64,000 nt of DNA from an uncultured Bacteroidales bacterium (GCA_944326265.1 CALVDE010000013.1:62001-126000), one strand, 5' to 3'; shown: positions 1 through 8,566, numbered from the stretch's first letter. Notes: generated by a model from the letters alone, not told the origin. Program-made: numbers and translations.

Positions 1-60
1 GAAGTAACGGCAGGAATTAGCAGTCTAGAAATGCAGCATCTGTCTGACCTGACAAAATAA
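1..60 (+). CDS. possible C-terminal tail of a gene entering from the left
   Basis: Frame 1 is open from the first base to a TAA at 58-60 and encodes 19 residues ending in SDLTK. The fragment is too short to assign a family, and an open frame this short can occur by chance. It would converge on the minus-strand gene at 163-555. Confidence 0.25.
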   Translation, partial: EVTAGISSLEMQHLSDLTK

Positions 61-78
61 AAAAAGAGGCACCCCTCT
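58..78 (-). terminator. intrinsic terminator downstream of the 163-555 gene
   Basis: Read on the minus strand, a short stem (AGAGG/CCTCT with a four-base loop, 65-78) is followed at once by a run of seven T (58-65). It lies about 85 nt beyond the stop codon of the minus-strand membrane protein, so it plausibly ends that transcript. The stem is only 5 bp. Confidence 0.5.
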
Positions 79-162
79 GCTACAACAGGTACCCCTTCCT
101 TGTGTACTAAAACCTAAACCTACTACATAGATGCAGGTTTGTTGCATTTCGTTGCATGAAAA

Positions 163-555
163 TCAAAAAATTTTCTTTTCTGCCTTTTTCCCCGGTCTGT
201 AAAAGACAACTATTGCCAGAACTGCAATCAACGGACATACGATTCCGATGACAAGTGCCTTTAAAGGAGTAGTCCCGCACAGCAGCCAGTACGAGAGAAA
301 ATCCAGCACTACCAGCACCAGAGCCCCAACTGTCAGGCTCCACCCGTATGACAGGCGCATCTTGTCGAAGCCTACTCTCTGCATATTCGCAAAATGCAGA
401 AGGAGTATCGCTTCGGCGATAATCGGTACACTGCTGCCTATCGAGTATACCAGATCCTTCTCCCCGCTCACCCAGAAGTAATGCGACAGCACCGCCATCA
501 CCAGAGCGGCCAACGCCACCACACCTATTCTCAACCAATACGAACTTTGCTTCAT
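163..555 (-). CDS. small polytopic membrane protein of unknown function
   Basis: The 130-residue product has about four hydrophobic segments (roughly residues 8-28, 38-55, 72-92 and 98-118) and a basic C-terminal tail ending KKAEKKIF, so it is an integral inner-membrane protein. I recognise no catalytic motif and no family. It stands alone: its own promoter lies at 582-612 and a terminator-like hairpin follows. The ATG start is the first in frame and lies 26 nt downstream of the -7 element. Function unknown. Confidence 0.7.
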   Translation of the reverse strand: MKQSSYWLRIGVVALAALVMAVLSHYFWVSGEKDLVYSIGSSVPIIAEAILLLHFANMQRVGFDKMRLSYGWSLTVGALVLVVLDFLSYWLLCGTTPLKALVIGIVCPLIAVLAIVVFYRPGKKAEKKIF

Positions 556-581
556 AATCCTGATTTTTAACTATACGACAC

Positions 582-612
582 CAAAGATACACACATTGAA
601 CGACTATCACAA
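582..612 (-). promoter_or_regulatory. Bacteroidetes-type promoter for the 163-555 gene
   Basis: On the minus strand TATCTTTG (582-589) matches the TAnnTTTG -7 consensus, with TTG (610-612) 20 nt upstream as the -33 element. Confidence 0.6.
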
Positions 613-684
613 CCTCCGCTTGCCTCCTCACCGGGAAAGTGTACCTTTCAGTACGAATCCCAGGCACTTTTCCTAAAAATTTGC

Positions 685-692
685 TAACTTTG
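685..692 (+). promoter_or_regulatory. -7 promoter element for the 729-1046 gene
   Basis: TAACTTTG is a perfect TAnnTTTG match 36 nt before the ATG at 729. No good TTTG was found about 20 nt further upstream. Confidence 0.5.
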
Positions 693-728
693 GATTTTGG
701 ATAAATAATATACTAAAGATTGAATGTC

Positions 729-1046
729 ATGAATAAAGTTCACATCAACATGACCAGGACAGAACTGCGCAGGACCGTCACCGCCTGCTCCACGAGGGAT
801 GTCGCCATGGTCCTGTTTATCTTCTCCGTCTGGGGGGACTCTATGGGTATGCAGGCCGGCTATATCCGGGGCGTAAGCTGGCTCTGCGCTGCCTGTGCGC
901 TGATAGCCGCAGTCACCTCGCTTGTATTGTGGCTGTCTCCCCGCTCCAGTTCGGAAGAGAAGAGCACTGCCGAAGTCATACGGCTCGTTTCGACCGCTGT
1001 CATAATGCTGGCAGTCTGCGTGCTCTCACTCTATTTCGGTCTGTAA
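729..1046 (+). CDS. small three-helix membrane protein of unknown function
   Basis: The 105-residue product (ATG at 729) has three hydrophobic stretches (about residues 25-40, 49-68 and 87-105) and a charged loop rich in Ser and Glu between the second and third. A TTG codon nine bases upstream is in frame, but the ATG is the better start. The gene is monocistronic and convergent with the LolC/E-type permease gene. No family recognised and no motif suggests an enzyme. Confidence 0.55.
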   Translation: MNKVHINMTRTELRRTVTACSTRDVAMVLFIFSVWGDSMGMQAGYIRGVSWLCAACALIAAVTSLVLWLSPRSSSEEKSTAEVIRLVSTAVIMLAVCVLSLYFGL

Positions 1047-1081
1047 TTACGTATTGGGAAAGTGCTGTCTCCTGAAGAAGG

Positions 1082-2293
1082 TCAGAGGATGCGGGATAGG
1101 GTGCGGCGTGTGGGGAGGGCAGTGATGAACAGGCCGATGAGGGCGATGCCGGCAAGGGTGATGAGGATGTCGCCGGGCTTGATGACTACGGGGTAGTACT
1201 CGACGACGAAACTGCCGGGCATACGGATGACACCGACATGCTGCTGGATGAGGCAGAGGACGATGCCGGTGGCCAGACCGATGACTGCACCGAGGAGGAT
1301 GATCATCCAGCCCTCATCGAAGAAGACGCGGCGGATCAGGGCCGGTCGGGCCCCGAGGTGCTGGAGGGTGGCGATGTCGTCCCGCTTCTCGATGATGAGC
1401 ATGGTCAGGGATCCGAAGACGTTGCAGGAGACCACGATGATGATGAACAGCAGGATCATGAATATGACCACTTTCTCGATACGCATCATGCGGTAGACGG
1501 TCTCGTTCTGCATGTATTTGTCCTTGACGGTGAAATCAGGTCCGAGGGCGGCTTTTACCTCACGCATGGTCTGGCGTATGTCAGTGCCGGGAACGAGACG
1601 GAGTTCCACTGTTCCGGCTTCGTTGTCGGCGACACCTATGAGCCTGCGGGCCCGCTCGATGGGAACGAAGAGGGTGTTGCTGTAGCCCTCATTGCCCGAG
1701 AAGAATGTGCCTATGGGGAAGAACCGCTCGCTGTTGAGGGATGCCGCCGGGTTGACCAGGGATATCTCTCTGTCCCTGGCGGGGTAATAGACCTCGATGG
1801 GGTCCAGGAAGCGGGGACGGATACCCATTTCCACTGCCAGAGCCCTTCCTGTGACGGCCTGGGCCACATCACCGTGCATAAGGGTAAATTCTCCTTCTAC
1901 GATGCAGGAGAGCAGTTCCGGATCTTCGGTGTAGCTCTTTTCCACGCCTTTGAGCAGGGCTGTGCCCTCCTCGCGGTCGTAGGTCAGAAATACGGTCTCC
2001 TCGATACTTTCGGAATAAAGAGCCACGGACGGCATCGAACGGACGGCATCGAAGGCCGGGGTGTCGGTGCGGAAATACTTGGCGGATGAGCAGGTGACGG
2101 CGATGTCGGGCATGGCACGGTCGTACATCCCTCGGACCACGTCCTCGAAGCCGTTGTATATCGACAGCACCATGATCAGCGCGCAACTGCCCACCGCAAT
2201 GCCTATCGCGCTTATAAGCGAGATGATGTTGATGACATTGTGCGACTTCTTGGCGAAAAGGTAACGCCGGGCTATGAAGTATGACAGATGCAT
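1082..2293 (-). CDS. LolC/LolE-type lipoprotein-releasing ABC transporter permease (FtsX family)
   Basis: The 403-residue protein starts with the LolC/E-like N-terminus (YFIARRYLFAKKSHNVINII), has one transmembrane helix near residues 22-48, a large periplasmic MacB-type core domain (about 50-260), and three C-terminal helices (about 270-300, 325-350 and 370-395), the FtsX permease topology. Family members extract lipoproteins from the inner membrane for transfer to the outer membrane. Only one permease is present and the ATPase partner is not in this window. It lies downstream of rbfA, probably in the same transcript. Whether it is LolC or LolE cannot be told, because Bacteroidetes often have a single permease type. 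Confidence 0.85.
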   Translation of the reverse strand: MHLSYFIARRYLFAKKSHNVINIISLISAIGIAVGSCALIMVLSIYNGFEDVVRGMYDRAMPDIAVTCSSAKYFRTDTPAFDAVRSMPSVALYSESIEETVFLTYDREEGTALLKGVEKSYTEDPELLSCIVEGEFTLMHGDVAQAVTGRALAVEMGIRPRFLDPIEVYYPARDREISLVNPAASLNSERFFPIGTFFSGNEGYSNTLFVPIERARRLIGVADNEAGTVELRLVPGTDIRQTMREVKAALGPDFTVKDKYMQNETVYRMMRIEKVVIFMILLFIIIVVSCNVFGSLTMLIIEKRDDIATLQHLGARPALIRRVFFDEGWMIILLGAVIGLATGIVLCLIQQHVGVIRMPGSFVVEYYPVVIKPGDILITLAGIALIGLFITALPTRRTLSRIL

Positions 2294-2362
2294 AATGGCT
2301 TTCTGACTGTGATGCTTGGTCTGCGGTGGCCTGGATGGACTGAAGGATGGCTGCGTGGCCAG

Positions 2363-2707
2363 CTACCTGGCGAGCAGCTCGTCGATGTGCTCCACGTAGT
2401 CCAGAGAGTCATCCAGGTAGAAAATCAGCTCGGGTATGATGCGCAGCTGCCTGGCCATCTGGCGGCCCAGCTCTCCTCGCATGGAACGGCCCGATTCCTG
2501 GATCATCTTGAAGACCTTCTCCTGCTTGGCAGAGGGGAAGATGCTGACGTAGACCTTGGCCACTGCAAGGTCCGGGCTTATGGTCACTCCGCTCACCGAC
2601 ACGAGAGCTCCGTCCCAGGAGGCCATGCCCCTGGAACGTATGATCTCGGCCAGATGTCTCTGGAGTTCCCTGGCCACTTTGAGCTGACGGGTGCTTTCTC
2701 CTTCCAT
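2363..2707 (-). CDS. rbfA: 30S ribosome-binding factor RbfA
   Basis: The 114-residue product has the usual RbfA length and layout: an N-terminal helix with RQLKVARELQRHLAEII, the strand ISPDLAVAKVYVSIFP of the KH-like fold, and the C-terminal RIIPELIFYLDDSLDY segment that is the family signature. RbfA binds the 30S subunit during late maturation of 16S rRNA. It sits 12 nt downstream of tyrS and upstream of the LolC/E permease on the minus strand, so the three genes are probably cotranscribed. Confidence 0.93.
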   Translation of the reverse strand: MEGESTRQLKVARELQRHLAEIIRSRGMASWDGALVSVSGVTISPDLAVAKVYVSIFPSAKQEKVFKMIQESGRSMRGELGRQMARQLRIIPELIFYLDDSLDYVEHIDELLAR

Positions 2708-2719
2708 AGCGGCGGTCTC

Positions 2720-4009
2720 CTATTCAAATTTGAGGATGTAGTAGTTCTTCTTGCCTTTCTGGGCCAGGATGTACTTGCCGTCGATCAGGTCCTCGGAGCT
2801 GACTGTACGGTCGGCCGAGTCACAGCGGTCCTTGTTGAGCGACAGGCCGCCGCCCTGGATCATCTTGCGGCATTCGCCCTTGGAGGGGAATACGTCGGTG
2901 GTGACAGCCAGCAGATCGATGACATTCTGCGGGAGGACATCCTTGCTCAGGCTGTACTGGGGCACGCCGTCGAAAACGGAGAGGAAGGTCCTTTCGTCGA
3001 GCGAGCGCAGGGTCTCGGAGGTGGACTTGCCGAAGAGAATCTGCGAGGCATCCACTGCCTTGCCGTATTCCTCCTGTCCGTGTACCATTACGGTGATCTC
3101 GCGGGCGAGCAGTTTCTGGAGCTCGCGCAGGTGGGGTGCCTTGGCGTGCTCTGCCACTGCGGCCTCAATCTCCTCGCGGCTGAGGGTGGTGAATATCTTG
3201 ATGTATCTGGCAGCGTCCTCGTCGCTGACGTTGAGCCAGAACTGATAGAATGCGTAGGGGGTGGTGTACTCCGGGGAGAGCCAGATATTGCCCTTCTCGG
3301 TCTTGCCGAACTTGCCTCCGTCGGACTTGGTCATCAGGGGCCAGGTCAGTCCGTAGGCCTCGCCGCCGAGCTTGCGGCGGATGAGCTCGGTGCCGGTGGT
3401 GATGTTGCCCCACTGGTCGCTGCCGCCCATCTGGAGCTTGCAGCCGTAGTGCTCGTAGAGGTATGTGAAGTCGTAACCCTGGAGGAGCTGGTAGGTGAAC
3501 TCTGTGAACGACATGCCCTCGCGGCCCTCTCCGCTGAGTCTCTTCTTGACGGAGTCCTTGGCCATCATGTAGTTGACGGTGATCAGCTTGCCTATCTCGC
3601 GGGTGAAGTCGAGGAATCTCCAGTCCTTCATCCAGTCGTAGTTGTTGACCAGTATGGCGGCGTTGGGAGCGTCGCTCTCGAAGTCGATGAACTTGGAGAG
3701 CTGGGCCTTGATGCATTCCTGGTTGTGGCGCAGGGTCGCCTCGTCGAGAAGGTTGCGCTCCTGGGATTTCATCGAGGGGTCGCCGATCATGCCGGTGGCT
3801 CCGCCGATGAGGGAGATGGGACGGTGGCCTGCGTCCTGGAAGTGCTTGAGCATCATGACGCTGACCAGATGGCCGATGTGCAGCGAATCAGCTGTGGGGT
3901 CGATGCCCACGTAAGCCGTGCACTGCTCTTTGGACAGAAGTTCTTCGGTTCCGGGCATGATATCCTGGATCATGCCTCTCCATTTGAGGTCTTCGATAAA
4001 ATTCTTCAT
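2720..4009 (-). CDS. tyrS: tyrosyl-tRNA synthetase
   Basis: The 429-residue class I synthetase carries HIGH at residues 44-47, the tyrosine-pocket segment GGSDQWGNI near 196-204, and KFGKT at 233-237 as its KMSKS loop. The C-terminal 70 residues (GGLSLNKDR and following) form the S4-like RNA-binding domain. It attaches tyrosine to tRNA-Tyr in the cytoplasm. The length matches bacterial TyrRS of the TyrRZ/TyrS type. It heads a minus-strand unit with rbfA and the permease; a -7 element lies at 4048-4055. No T-box leader is present in the short upstream gap. Confidence 0.96.
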   Translation of the reverse strand: MKNFIEDLKWRGMIQDIMPGTEELLSKEQCTAYVGIDPTADSLHIGHLVSVMMLKHFQDAGHRPISLIGGATGMIGDPSMKSQERNLLDEATLRHNQECIKAQLSKFIDFESDAPNAAILVNNYDWMKDWRFLDFTREIGKLITVNYMMAKDSVKKRLSGEGREGMSFTEFTYQLLQGYDFTYLYEHYGCKLQMGGSDQWGNITTGTELIRRKLGGEAYGLTWPLMTKSDGGKFGKTEKGNIWLSPEYTTPYAFYQFWLNVSDEDAARYIKIFTTLSREEIEAAVAEHAKAPHLRELQKLLAREITVMVHGQEEYGKAVDASQILFGKSTSETLRSLDERTFLSVFDGVPQYSLSKDVLPQNVIDLLAVTTDVFPSKGECRKMIQGGGLSLNKDRCDSADRTVSSEDLIDGKYILAQKGKKNYYILKFE

Positions 4010-4047
4010 CGTATGAGAAATAACTGCTTTGCTGTTGTAAATCCACG

Positions 4048-4055
4048 CAAAGGTA
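4048..4055 (-). promoter_or_regulatory. -7 promoter element for tyrS-rbfA-permease
   Basis: TACCTTTG on the minus strand matches TAnnTTTG, 38 nt before the tyrS ATG. The nearest TTTG lies only 12 nt further upstream, so no well-spaced -33 box is seen. Confidence 0.5.
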
Positions 4056-4076
4056 GTTATTTTTATTCAAAATAGG

Positions 4077-4541
4077 TTATCTGCGGTAAGTGCGGAAAAT
4101 GGCAATGCCGATGCAGACCAGTGCCAGGGCCATTATCCCCCAGATGAACCACATATTCAGGGTCTGAGTCCTGCCGGCGGCCACCGAGAGCGTGGAGTTG
4201 GCGCCGAATGAGAAAAGCAGGCAGAGCAGGAGATTCATCTGTGCGGCCAGGTCCGTCTTGGCGGCTCTGGCGGCTTCGGCTTTCCGGGCGGGAACGGGAA
4301 GGTTCACCATCTTGGGGAAGCACTGGGCCAGAATCATGATGATGTAGATGCCGAGGCCAATGAGGGCGAGGGTGAGCAGGATGCCCCTGTCTCCGACTCC
4401 GTCCACCACTCCGTGGATGTCGAAGTGGCTAGGTACGGGCACTCCCTCCAGCCGCTCCCACGAGCGCATGGGCAGGAAACCGGAGATCATCGCCATCGTG
4501 GCGACTATATTGAGTGTAAGATTTATGAGGCGATGAAACAT
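4077..4541 (-). CDS. DUF1648 domain membrane protein
   Basis: The 154-residue protein has four hydrophobic segments. After the first comes VPSHFDIHGVVDGVG, the DUF1648 signature (a P-x-H-F-x-x-x-G-x-x-D-G pattern) also found in SdpI-like proteins. Family members are inner-membrane proteins, some linked to immunity or stress, but no specific role can be assigned. It ends about 65 bp before tyrS and starts 4 nt after the stop of the phosphopantetheinyl transferase gene, so it is probably the last gene of that unit. Confidence 0.75.
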   Translation of the reverse strand: MFHRLINLTLNIVATMAMISGFLPMRSWERLEGVPVPSHFDIHGVVDGVGDRGILLTLALIGLGIYIIMILAQCFPKMVNLPVPARKAEAARAAKTDLAAQMNLLLCLLFSFGANSTLSVAAGRTQTLNMWFIWGIMALALVCIGIAIFRTYRR

Positions 4542-4545
4542 GTCA

Positions 4546-5184
4546 TTAACCTACCAGCCAGACCATCACGTGACCGTCGAATATCTCGTAGTTGAGCTCG
4601 AAGGTCTCTTCCTCCCCGTCCTTGTGGATGAAGGTGGCCTCCAGCTCGCCCTCGTCGCGGGGTGTGAAACGCTCCACCTCTATCTGCCGCGCGAAGTCCA
4701 CACCGTTGCGGGACATGCGCTTGTAGATGGCTTCCTTGGCGCACCAGTAGATGGCCAGCTGCTGATTGGTGTTGTGGTCCGAAAGGTCATCTTTCTCGTC
4801 CTCGGAAAGGGCCTTGCGCTCCACGGCCGAGAAGTCGCGTCCGAGGCTCTCGATGTCTATGCCCACGCTCTCTTCTGGATGGGCGATGACGGCTGCGAAG
4901 CGGGCGCAGTGGGAGATGCTGATCTCCACGGCGCAGTTCTGAAGATAGGGTTTGCCGTTGTCGTGATGACCGAGATAGAGCTTTTCGGGAAACATCTCGT
5001 TGAGAAGTGCCCTTACAGCCAGTTTCTCCTTGCGCCGTGCGGGGCTTTTGGTGATTTCGAGCTCCTCGAGCTCATCGCTGGGAATGGGGGCGCACAGCCG
5101 GCGCAAGTCGTCTTCGTCCTCGGAGATCTCCCATACGCATATCTCCGCCCCGTTTTCTAATTTTTCTCGTTTATATAGACCCAT
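4546..5184 (-). CDS. 4'-phosphopantetheinyl transferase (Sfp type)
   Basis: The 212-residue product shows both magnesium-binding signatures of the superfamily: GIDIE at about 108-112 and WCAKEAIYK at about 147-155, plus the SISHC segment before the first. These enzymes move phosphopantetheine from CoA onto carrier-protein serines. A longer frame extends upstream, but the ATG at 5184 (MGLYKRE) gives normal length and leaves a 34-nt gap after the preceding gene. No fatty acid, polyketide or peptide synthase gene is nearby, so the carrier substrate is not indicated. Part of a minus-strand run from the S37 peptidase to DUF1648. Confidence 0.88.
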   Translation of the reverse strand: MGLYKREKLENGAEICVWEISEDEDDLRRLCAPIPSDELEELEITKSPARRKEKLAVRALLNEMFPEKLYLGHHDNGKPYLQNCAVEISISHCARFAAVIAHPEESVGIDIESLGRDFSAVERKALSEDEKDDLSDHNTNQQLAIYWCAKEAIYKRMSRNGVDFARQIEVERFTPRDEGELEATFIHKDGEEETFELNYEIFDGHVMVWLVG

Positions 5185-5218
5185 CGATTTCTTGAAAATA
5201 GGGTACAAAGAAAAGCAC

Positions 5219-6142
5219 TTATCGCGGAACTGCCAAATATTTTTCCAACATATATGCCGGATGGTAGGACAGCTTCGCCTTGCGCAGGTCCTCGTCCCCG
5301 GCATCATCCTCCCGGTTGACGTACTGCAGGCCGGTCGCCTCATGCTCGAGGAAGGTGCGGTTGATCATGGGATAGGCACCCGTCACATCGGAAAATGCCT
5401 TCTCGACGTGGACGATGAAGGTGTCGGAGTTGAGCCGCTCGCCGAGGGTGTAGGCCACCAGACGGCCGGCGCTGCGCAACATTCCTCCGCAGAGCCGCAG
5501 GGGGACGAAGTCCTCCAGGGCCTTGCGTACCGCGCAGGACTCCATCTGCATCGACTCGTTGTGCGAGCAGCCGTTCAGGGCGCACCACTCGTCGGTCATT
5601 GCCCTGCACTCCTCCAACTGACGGCGGCAGAGCTCCGGATCACCGTCGGGGCTGATGCTCTCGTAGGTCCAGTCCGGGTTCTGCGCCTTGAAGCGGGAGA
5701 TGAAATTGCGCTTGGGCTGGTATTTCTTCCCGGCGAGGGAGACCATTTTCTCCGTCTCGTAGAGATAGTCGAAGGAGCGGCGGACAGGGTAAAATTCATA
5801 GCGGCCCGGGACCGTTTCTTCGAGGCGGTCCTTCACATCGGCGATAGTCCAGAGGACGAAACGCTTTCCGATGCGGGCGGCATCCTCCTCCATCAGGTCG
5901 AGGACCTCCCGGACATCTCCCTGCCCTGCGGGGAAAATGTAGTTGGCGCAGCCCTCCTCCCCGTCGGATCGGATGAGAAGCCGGTCCTTCCACCGGGCGA
6001 TGCGTGTGCCGAACATGCCGGCCCAGATGTACAGCGATGTGAAGCAGTATTCGGTGGCCCGGTAGTCGGAAACAGCAAGGAGCGGGTCGGCCCACTCCTT
6101 GTCTGCTAACTCGATATCTCTGAATTCAAGTGAATTACTCAT
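5219..6142 (-). CDS. DUF2156 family protein (acyltransferase-like fold)
   Basis: The 307-residue product belongs to the DUF2156 family, related to the C-terminal catalytic domain of bacterial lysylphosphatidylglycerol synthases and to GNAT-like aminoacyl transferases. Recognisable parts are the N-terminal TEYCFTSLYIWAG segment, KKYQPKRNFISRF near 140 and the C-terminal INRTFLEHEATGLQYVNRED block. No membrane domain is attached, so it is a soluble stand-alone version. Its start overlaps the end of the S37 peptidase gene by 8 nt, so the two are probably translationally coupled. Substrate unknown. Confidence 0.8.
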   Translation of the reverse strand: MSNSLEFRDIELADKEWADPLLAVSDYRATEYCFTSLYIWAGMFGTRIARWKDRLLIRSDGEEGCANYIFPAGQGDVREVLDLMEEDAARIGKRFVLWTIADVKDRLEETVPGRYEFYPVRRSFDYLYETEKMVSLAGKKYQPKRNFISRFKAQNPDWTYESISPDGDPELCRRQLEECRAMTDEWCALNGCSHNESMQMESCAVRKALEDFVPLRLCGGMLRSAGRLVAYTLGERLNSDTFIVHVEKAFSDVTGAYPMINRTFLEHEATGLQYVNREDDAGDEDLRKAKLSYHPAYMLEKYLAVPR

Positions 6143-7454
6143 ACAGCCACTGGCTCAGGATGGATTTGATCTCTTTCTGGGTAGCTTCGTCAAATGTGGC
6201 GATGCGGGCTCTGTGGCTGCCGCCGGGCTGGATGAAGAACTTCAGGTTGTCTTTGTGGGGGTCTGAGGGCATCACTGCCGACCAGGGGTCAAACTGTCCG
6301 TAGATGAACAGCATCCTTGCATCTGTCGAGAGCAGGAATCCGGAAATCTTGCAGTACAGGTAGTCGCTGAATTCCAGGTCCACGCCCTGGGGCAGCATCA
6401 GTTTCTGCAGATAATTCTTGGTGTTCTTGATGCTGAAATACTTCCTGTACTCCTTGAAAGGCTTCATGTCGTAGCCATAGTATCCCAGCTCTTTGGCGGC
6501 CTGTACGAAGAAAGGTGAGGTAGCGTTCCATTTCACGAAGTAGTCAGGGGGGCATATAGCCATCAGATAATCGAATACTTCCTTGTCGGACGCATCCTTC
6601 CCGGGTATCTGCTCCACGGGATAGCACCACTGCCAGAAAGCGAAGGAGAACTCCAGTACTCCGAAGTCGTAAATCTCGTCTACCGGTGCGTTGAATTCGT
6701 ATTCCCTGGCGACGCATACCGAGTCGTAGGCCGGCATCAGGCGGTCCTTGCGCAGCAGCAGCTCTATCTGGAAGTTCTTTATGGCCTCCCTGTCCTCGGG
6801 AGTTCCGGCGTAGGTCTCGATGAAGGGCTCGTGCCTGCCGTCGTAGAGGGCGCGGCAGAGAGGTCCTACATAGGGTACGGAGAAGTCCACGTCATCAGGG
6901 TAGTATGTCCTGTAGATCATGGTGTTCTGGCCTCCCTTGCTTATACCGGTGGATATCCATTTCCCGTCGAATATCGTCTTGAGTGCGGTAACCACTTCGT
7001 GTATGTCGGCGGCGGCATTGGGAGCGTTCATGTAGTCCCAGTTGACCTCCTCGGGTGCTTCTCCGGGGTATGGGGTCGACTCTAGGAAGTAGCGGTGCTC
7101 GACGACTATGTTGTTGGTGTTGAAGATAGTGGATATCTCGTCACGGTAGGACGGGACGAAAGCGTACTGTGCTCCGTAGCCTTCAGTCACCACGACGGTC
7201 GCACTGTCCGGATGCACGATGCCCACCACGACTCGCTGAGTGAAGGTGCCTTTTGTGAGATCCTCATGGTCGATGGGCTGCTCGAATATGACCAGATATT
7301 TTTCGGGGAATTTGGTGCTTTCCAGCTCCTGCACGTCCTTGACTGCAGGCAGCGCGGCGATTCGGTCCGCCACTGACTCCTGTGCCCGGAGCGCATACGC
7401 CCCGAAAGCGGACAGGACCAGTGCCAGAGTGGCAAATAATGTAATTCTGCGCAT
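6135..7454 (-). CDS. secreted S37-family peptidase (PS-10 / tripeptidyl aminopeptidase-like)
   Basis: The 439-residue alpha/beta hydrolase has a Sec signal peptide (residues 1-24, ending ALRAQ). The nucleophile elbow GISKGG puts Ser at about 172; the acid is likely Asp389 (GQFDPWS) and the base His414 (GGSH). HRYFLESTPYPG near 120-131 and the Trp/Tyr-rich middle are typical of the S37 family, which removes short peptides from N-termini. It is exported to the periplasm or beyond. First gene of the minus-strand run to DUF1648, with a promoter at 7480-7487. Confidence 0.85.
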   Translation of the reverse strand: MRRITLFATLALVLSAFGAYALRAQESVADRIAALPAVKDVQELESTKFPEKYLVIFEQPIDHEDLTKGTFTQRVVVGIVHPDSATVVVTEGYGAQYAFVPSYRDEISTIFNTNNIVVEHRYFLESTPYPGEAPEEVNWDYMNAPNAAADIHEVVTALKTIFDGKWISTGISKGGQNTMIYRTYYPDDVDFSVPYVGPLCRALYDGRHEPFIETYAGTPEDREAIKNFQIELLLRKDRLMPAYDSVCVAREYEFNAPVDEIYDFGVLEFSFAFWQWCYPVEQIPGKDASDKEVFDYLMAICPPDYFVKWNATSPFFVQAAKELGYYGYDMKPFKEYRKYFSIKNTKNYLQKLMLPQGVDLEFSDYLYCKISGFLLSTDARMLFIYGQFDPWSAVMPSDPHKDNLKFFIQPGGSHRARIATFDEATQKEIKSILSQWLYE

Positions 7455-7479
7455 AATTATTCTAATGATTATATTATTG

Positions 7480-7487
7480 CAAAGATA
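7480..7487 (-). promoter_or_regulatory. -7 promoter element for the S37 peptidase operon
   Basis: TATCTTTG on the minus strand is a perfect TAnnTTTG match 25 nt before the ATG at 7454. Confidence 0.55.
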
Positions 7488-7571
7488 TGCATAATCCGTC
7501 AGAATAGGTCATCCCTTTCGGAAAATGCCGTAGGAAGATATCCGTGGGTTGTCTGAAATTATCCCTTGTAG

Positions 7572-7790
7572 TCAGGCGAGTGTGCCTGTTTCTATCTCCT
7601 TTTCAAGGAAGTCATAAACGTAGAGCGGACTTTGGAAATACAGACCGCTTCGGACATCCTGTAATTTCCTAAATGTATCTGAGTTATACAATGTGTCAAA
7701 AGCATCCTCAATATCCATGTGGCGACGTTCCATTAACAGGATAACGAGGTCTTTTGTCATGCATTCTATCATATATTCAACATCGGTCAT
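7572..7790 (-). CDS. small acidic protein, third gene of the DUF3791-DUF3990 unit
   Basis: The 72-residue product is acidic and predicted helical (segments IECMTKDLVILLMERR and SPLYVYDFLEKEI). It has the size and general look of a DUF3791-type partner but I cannot confirm the family. Its ATG overlaps the stop of the DUF3990 gene by 4 nt (ATGA), so translation is coupled. Because it is locked to an ADP-ribosyltransferase-like gene it may be an antitoxin or cofactor; that is inference from context. Its AT content is above that of the housekeeping genes around it. Confidence 0.65.
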   Translation of the reverse strand: MTDVEYMIECMTKDLVILLMERRHMDIEDAFDTLYNSDTFRKLQDVRSGLYFQSPLYVYDFLEKEIETGTLA

Positions 7791-8272
7791 AGCTTTGTAA
7801 GTAAGTTAACAGCTCTTTGTGTTCCGAAAAAATATTGGAAAGTGATACCTCGTATGAATTTCAGGCGTTCCAAAAATGTCTCTAAGTCTATATTGTGCTC
7901 CATGTAATTACGGATCTGCAGGCCGACACGGTCGTTGGCAATAGGCCCGTAAACTATGTCGTAGTCATGCACGGGGCTGAGGCTGTTTTCGTTGCTGCGG
8001 TTGGCGAAAACAAATTCTGCCCATTCTTTGCTGTAGCTGTCAAAACGTTTTATGTTGAGAGTTGAAGTACTGTCCGTAAGTATCCGCTCGTCAAATTCGA
8101 AGACGTTTACGACAGGCTCCGAGTCAAACTGCGAGGCTTTATATGAAGCCATTTCAAAAGCCTGTTGTTCATTGTCCGAAAGGTAGAATCCTTTTCCGAA
8201 GTCCTTGTTGGGCTTTGACAGAGAAAGATTGATTTTGTCAATCACGACAGTGGACCCATGATACAGTTTCAT
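7787..8272 (-). CDS. DUF3990 protein, putative ADP-ribosyltransferase-fold toxin
   Basis: The 161-residue product opens with KLYHGS followed by a block centred on DFGKGFYLS (about 25-33). This H...Y spacing is typical of the DUF3990 family, which is placed among ADP-ribosyltransferase-like folds: the His of YHG and the Tyr of GFY would hold NAD. The family's third residue could lie near DYDIVYGPIAND (about 103-114). It overlaps DUF3791 upstream and the 72-residue gene downstream by 4 nt each. A toxin role is inferred from fold and layout; target unknown. AT-rich compared with its neighbours, suggesting acquisition. Confidence 0.75.
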   Translation of the reverse strand: MKLYHGSTVVIDKINLSLSKPNKDFGKGFYLSDNEQQAFEMASYKASQFDSEPVVNVFEFDERILTDSTSTLNIKRFDSYSKEWAEFVFANRSNENSLSPVHDYDIVYGPIANDRVGLQIRNYMEHNIDLETFLERLKFIRGITFQYFFGTQRAVNLLTKL

Positions 8273-8493
8273 GCTATCGCCCCTCCATGCCGGCGGCAGT
8301 AATCGGTTATGTCGTTCAGAACATCTTCCATACGCAGTGTGTGTGCAATGCCATAGTGCTCATTTAGAAATTTGATGGCATCAAAGCGTTTGAGATACCG
8401 GAATGCCTGACTTTCAGTTAAATGTTTTGCCTTGGCAAATTCGGCAATCATGACAACGATATACTCAACCTTATTTCGTATTTCTGTACTCAT
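8269..8493 (-). CDS. DUF3791 protein, putative antitoxin
   Basis: The 74-residue helical protein matches the DUF3791 pattern (VEYIVVMIAEFAKAKHLTESQAF, then FLNEHYGIAHTL). DUF3791 genes commonly precede DUF3990 genes, as here. The ATG at 8493 (MSTEIRN) is chosen over an upstream in-frame ATG because the longer version would begin inside the promoter region. First gene of a three-gene minus-strand unit whose cistrons overlap by 4 nt. The antitoxin role is an inference. Confidence 0.72.
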   Translation of the reverse strand: MSTEIRNKVEYIVVMIAEFAKAKHLTESQAFRYLKRFDAIKFLNEHYGIAHTLRMEDVLNDITDYCRRHGGAIA

Positions 8494-8522
8494 GATAATT
8501 CCCGTTTTCTGATTATTCAAGA

Positions 8523-8554
8523 CAAAAATACATTTTCCATCCAAGAAAAACAAA
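8523..8554 (-). promoter_or_regulatory. promoter of the DUF3791-DUF3990 unit
   Basis: On the minus strand TTTG (8551-8554) is followed after 20 nt by TATTTTTG (8523-8530), a full match to the Bacteroidetes -33/-7 pattern. The -7 box ends 29 nt before the ATG at 8493. Confidence 0.65.
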
Positions 8555-8566
8555 AGTAGCGGTAGG

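Noticed and set aside
2288-4075. 595-codon open frame on the plus strand opposite tyrS and rbfA
   Set aside because: It is antisense to two well-supported genes. High GC content keeps antisense frames open, and the translation has no recognisable domain.
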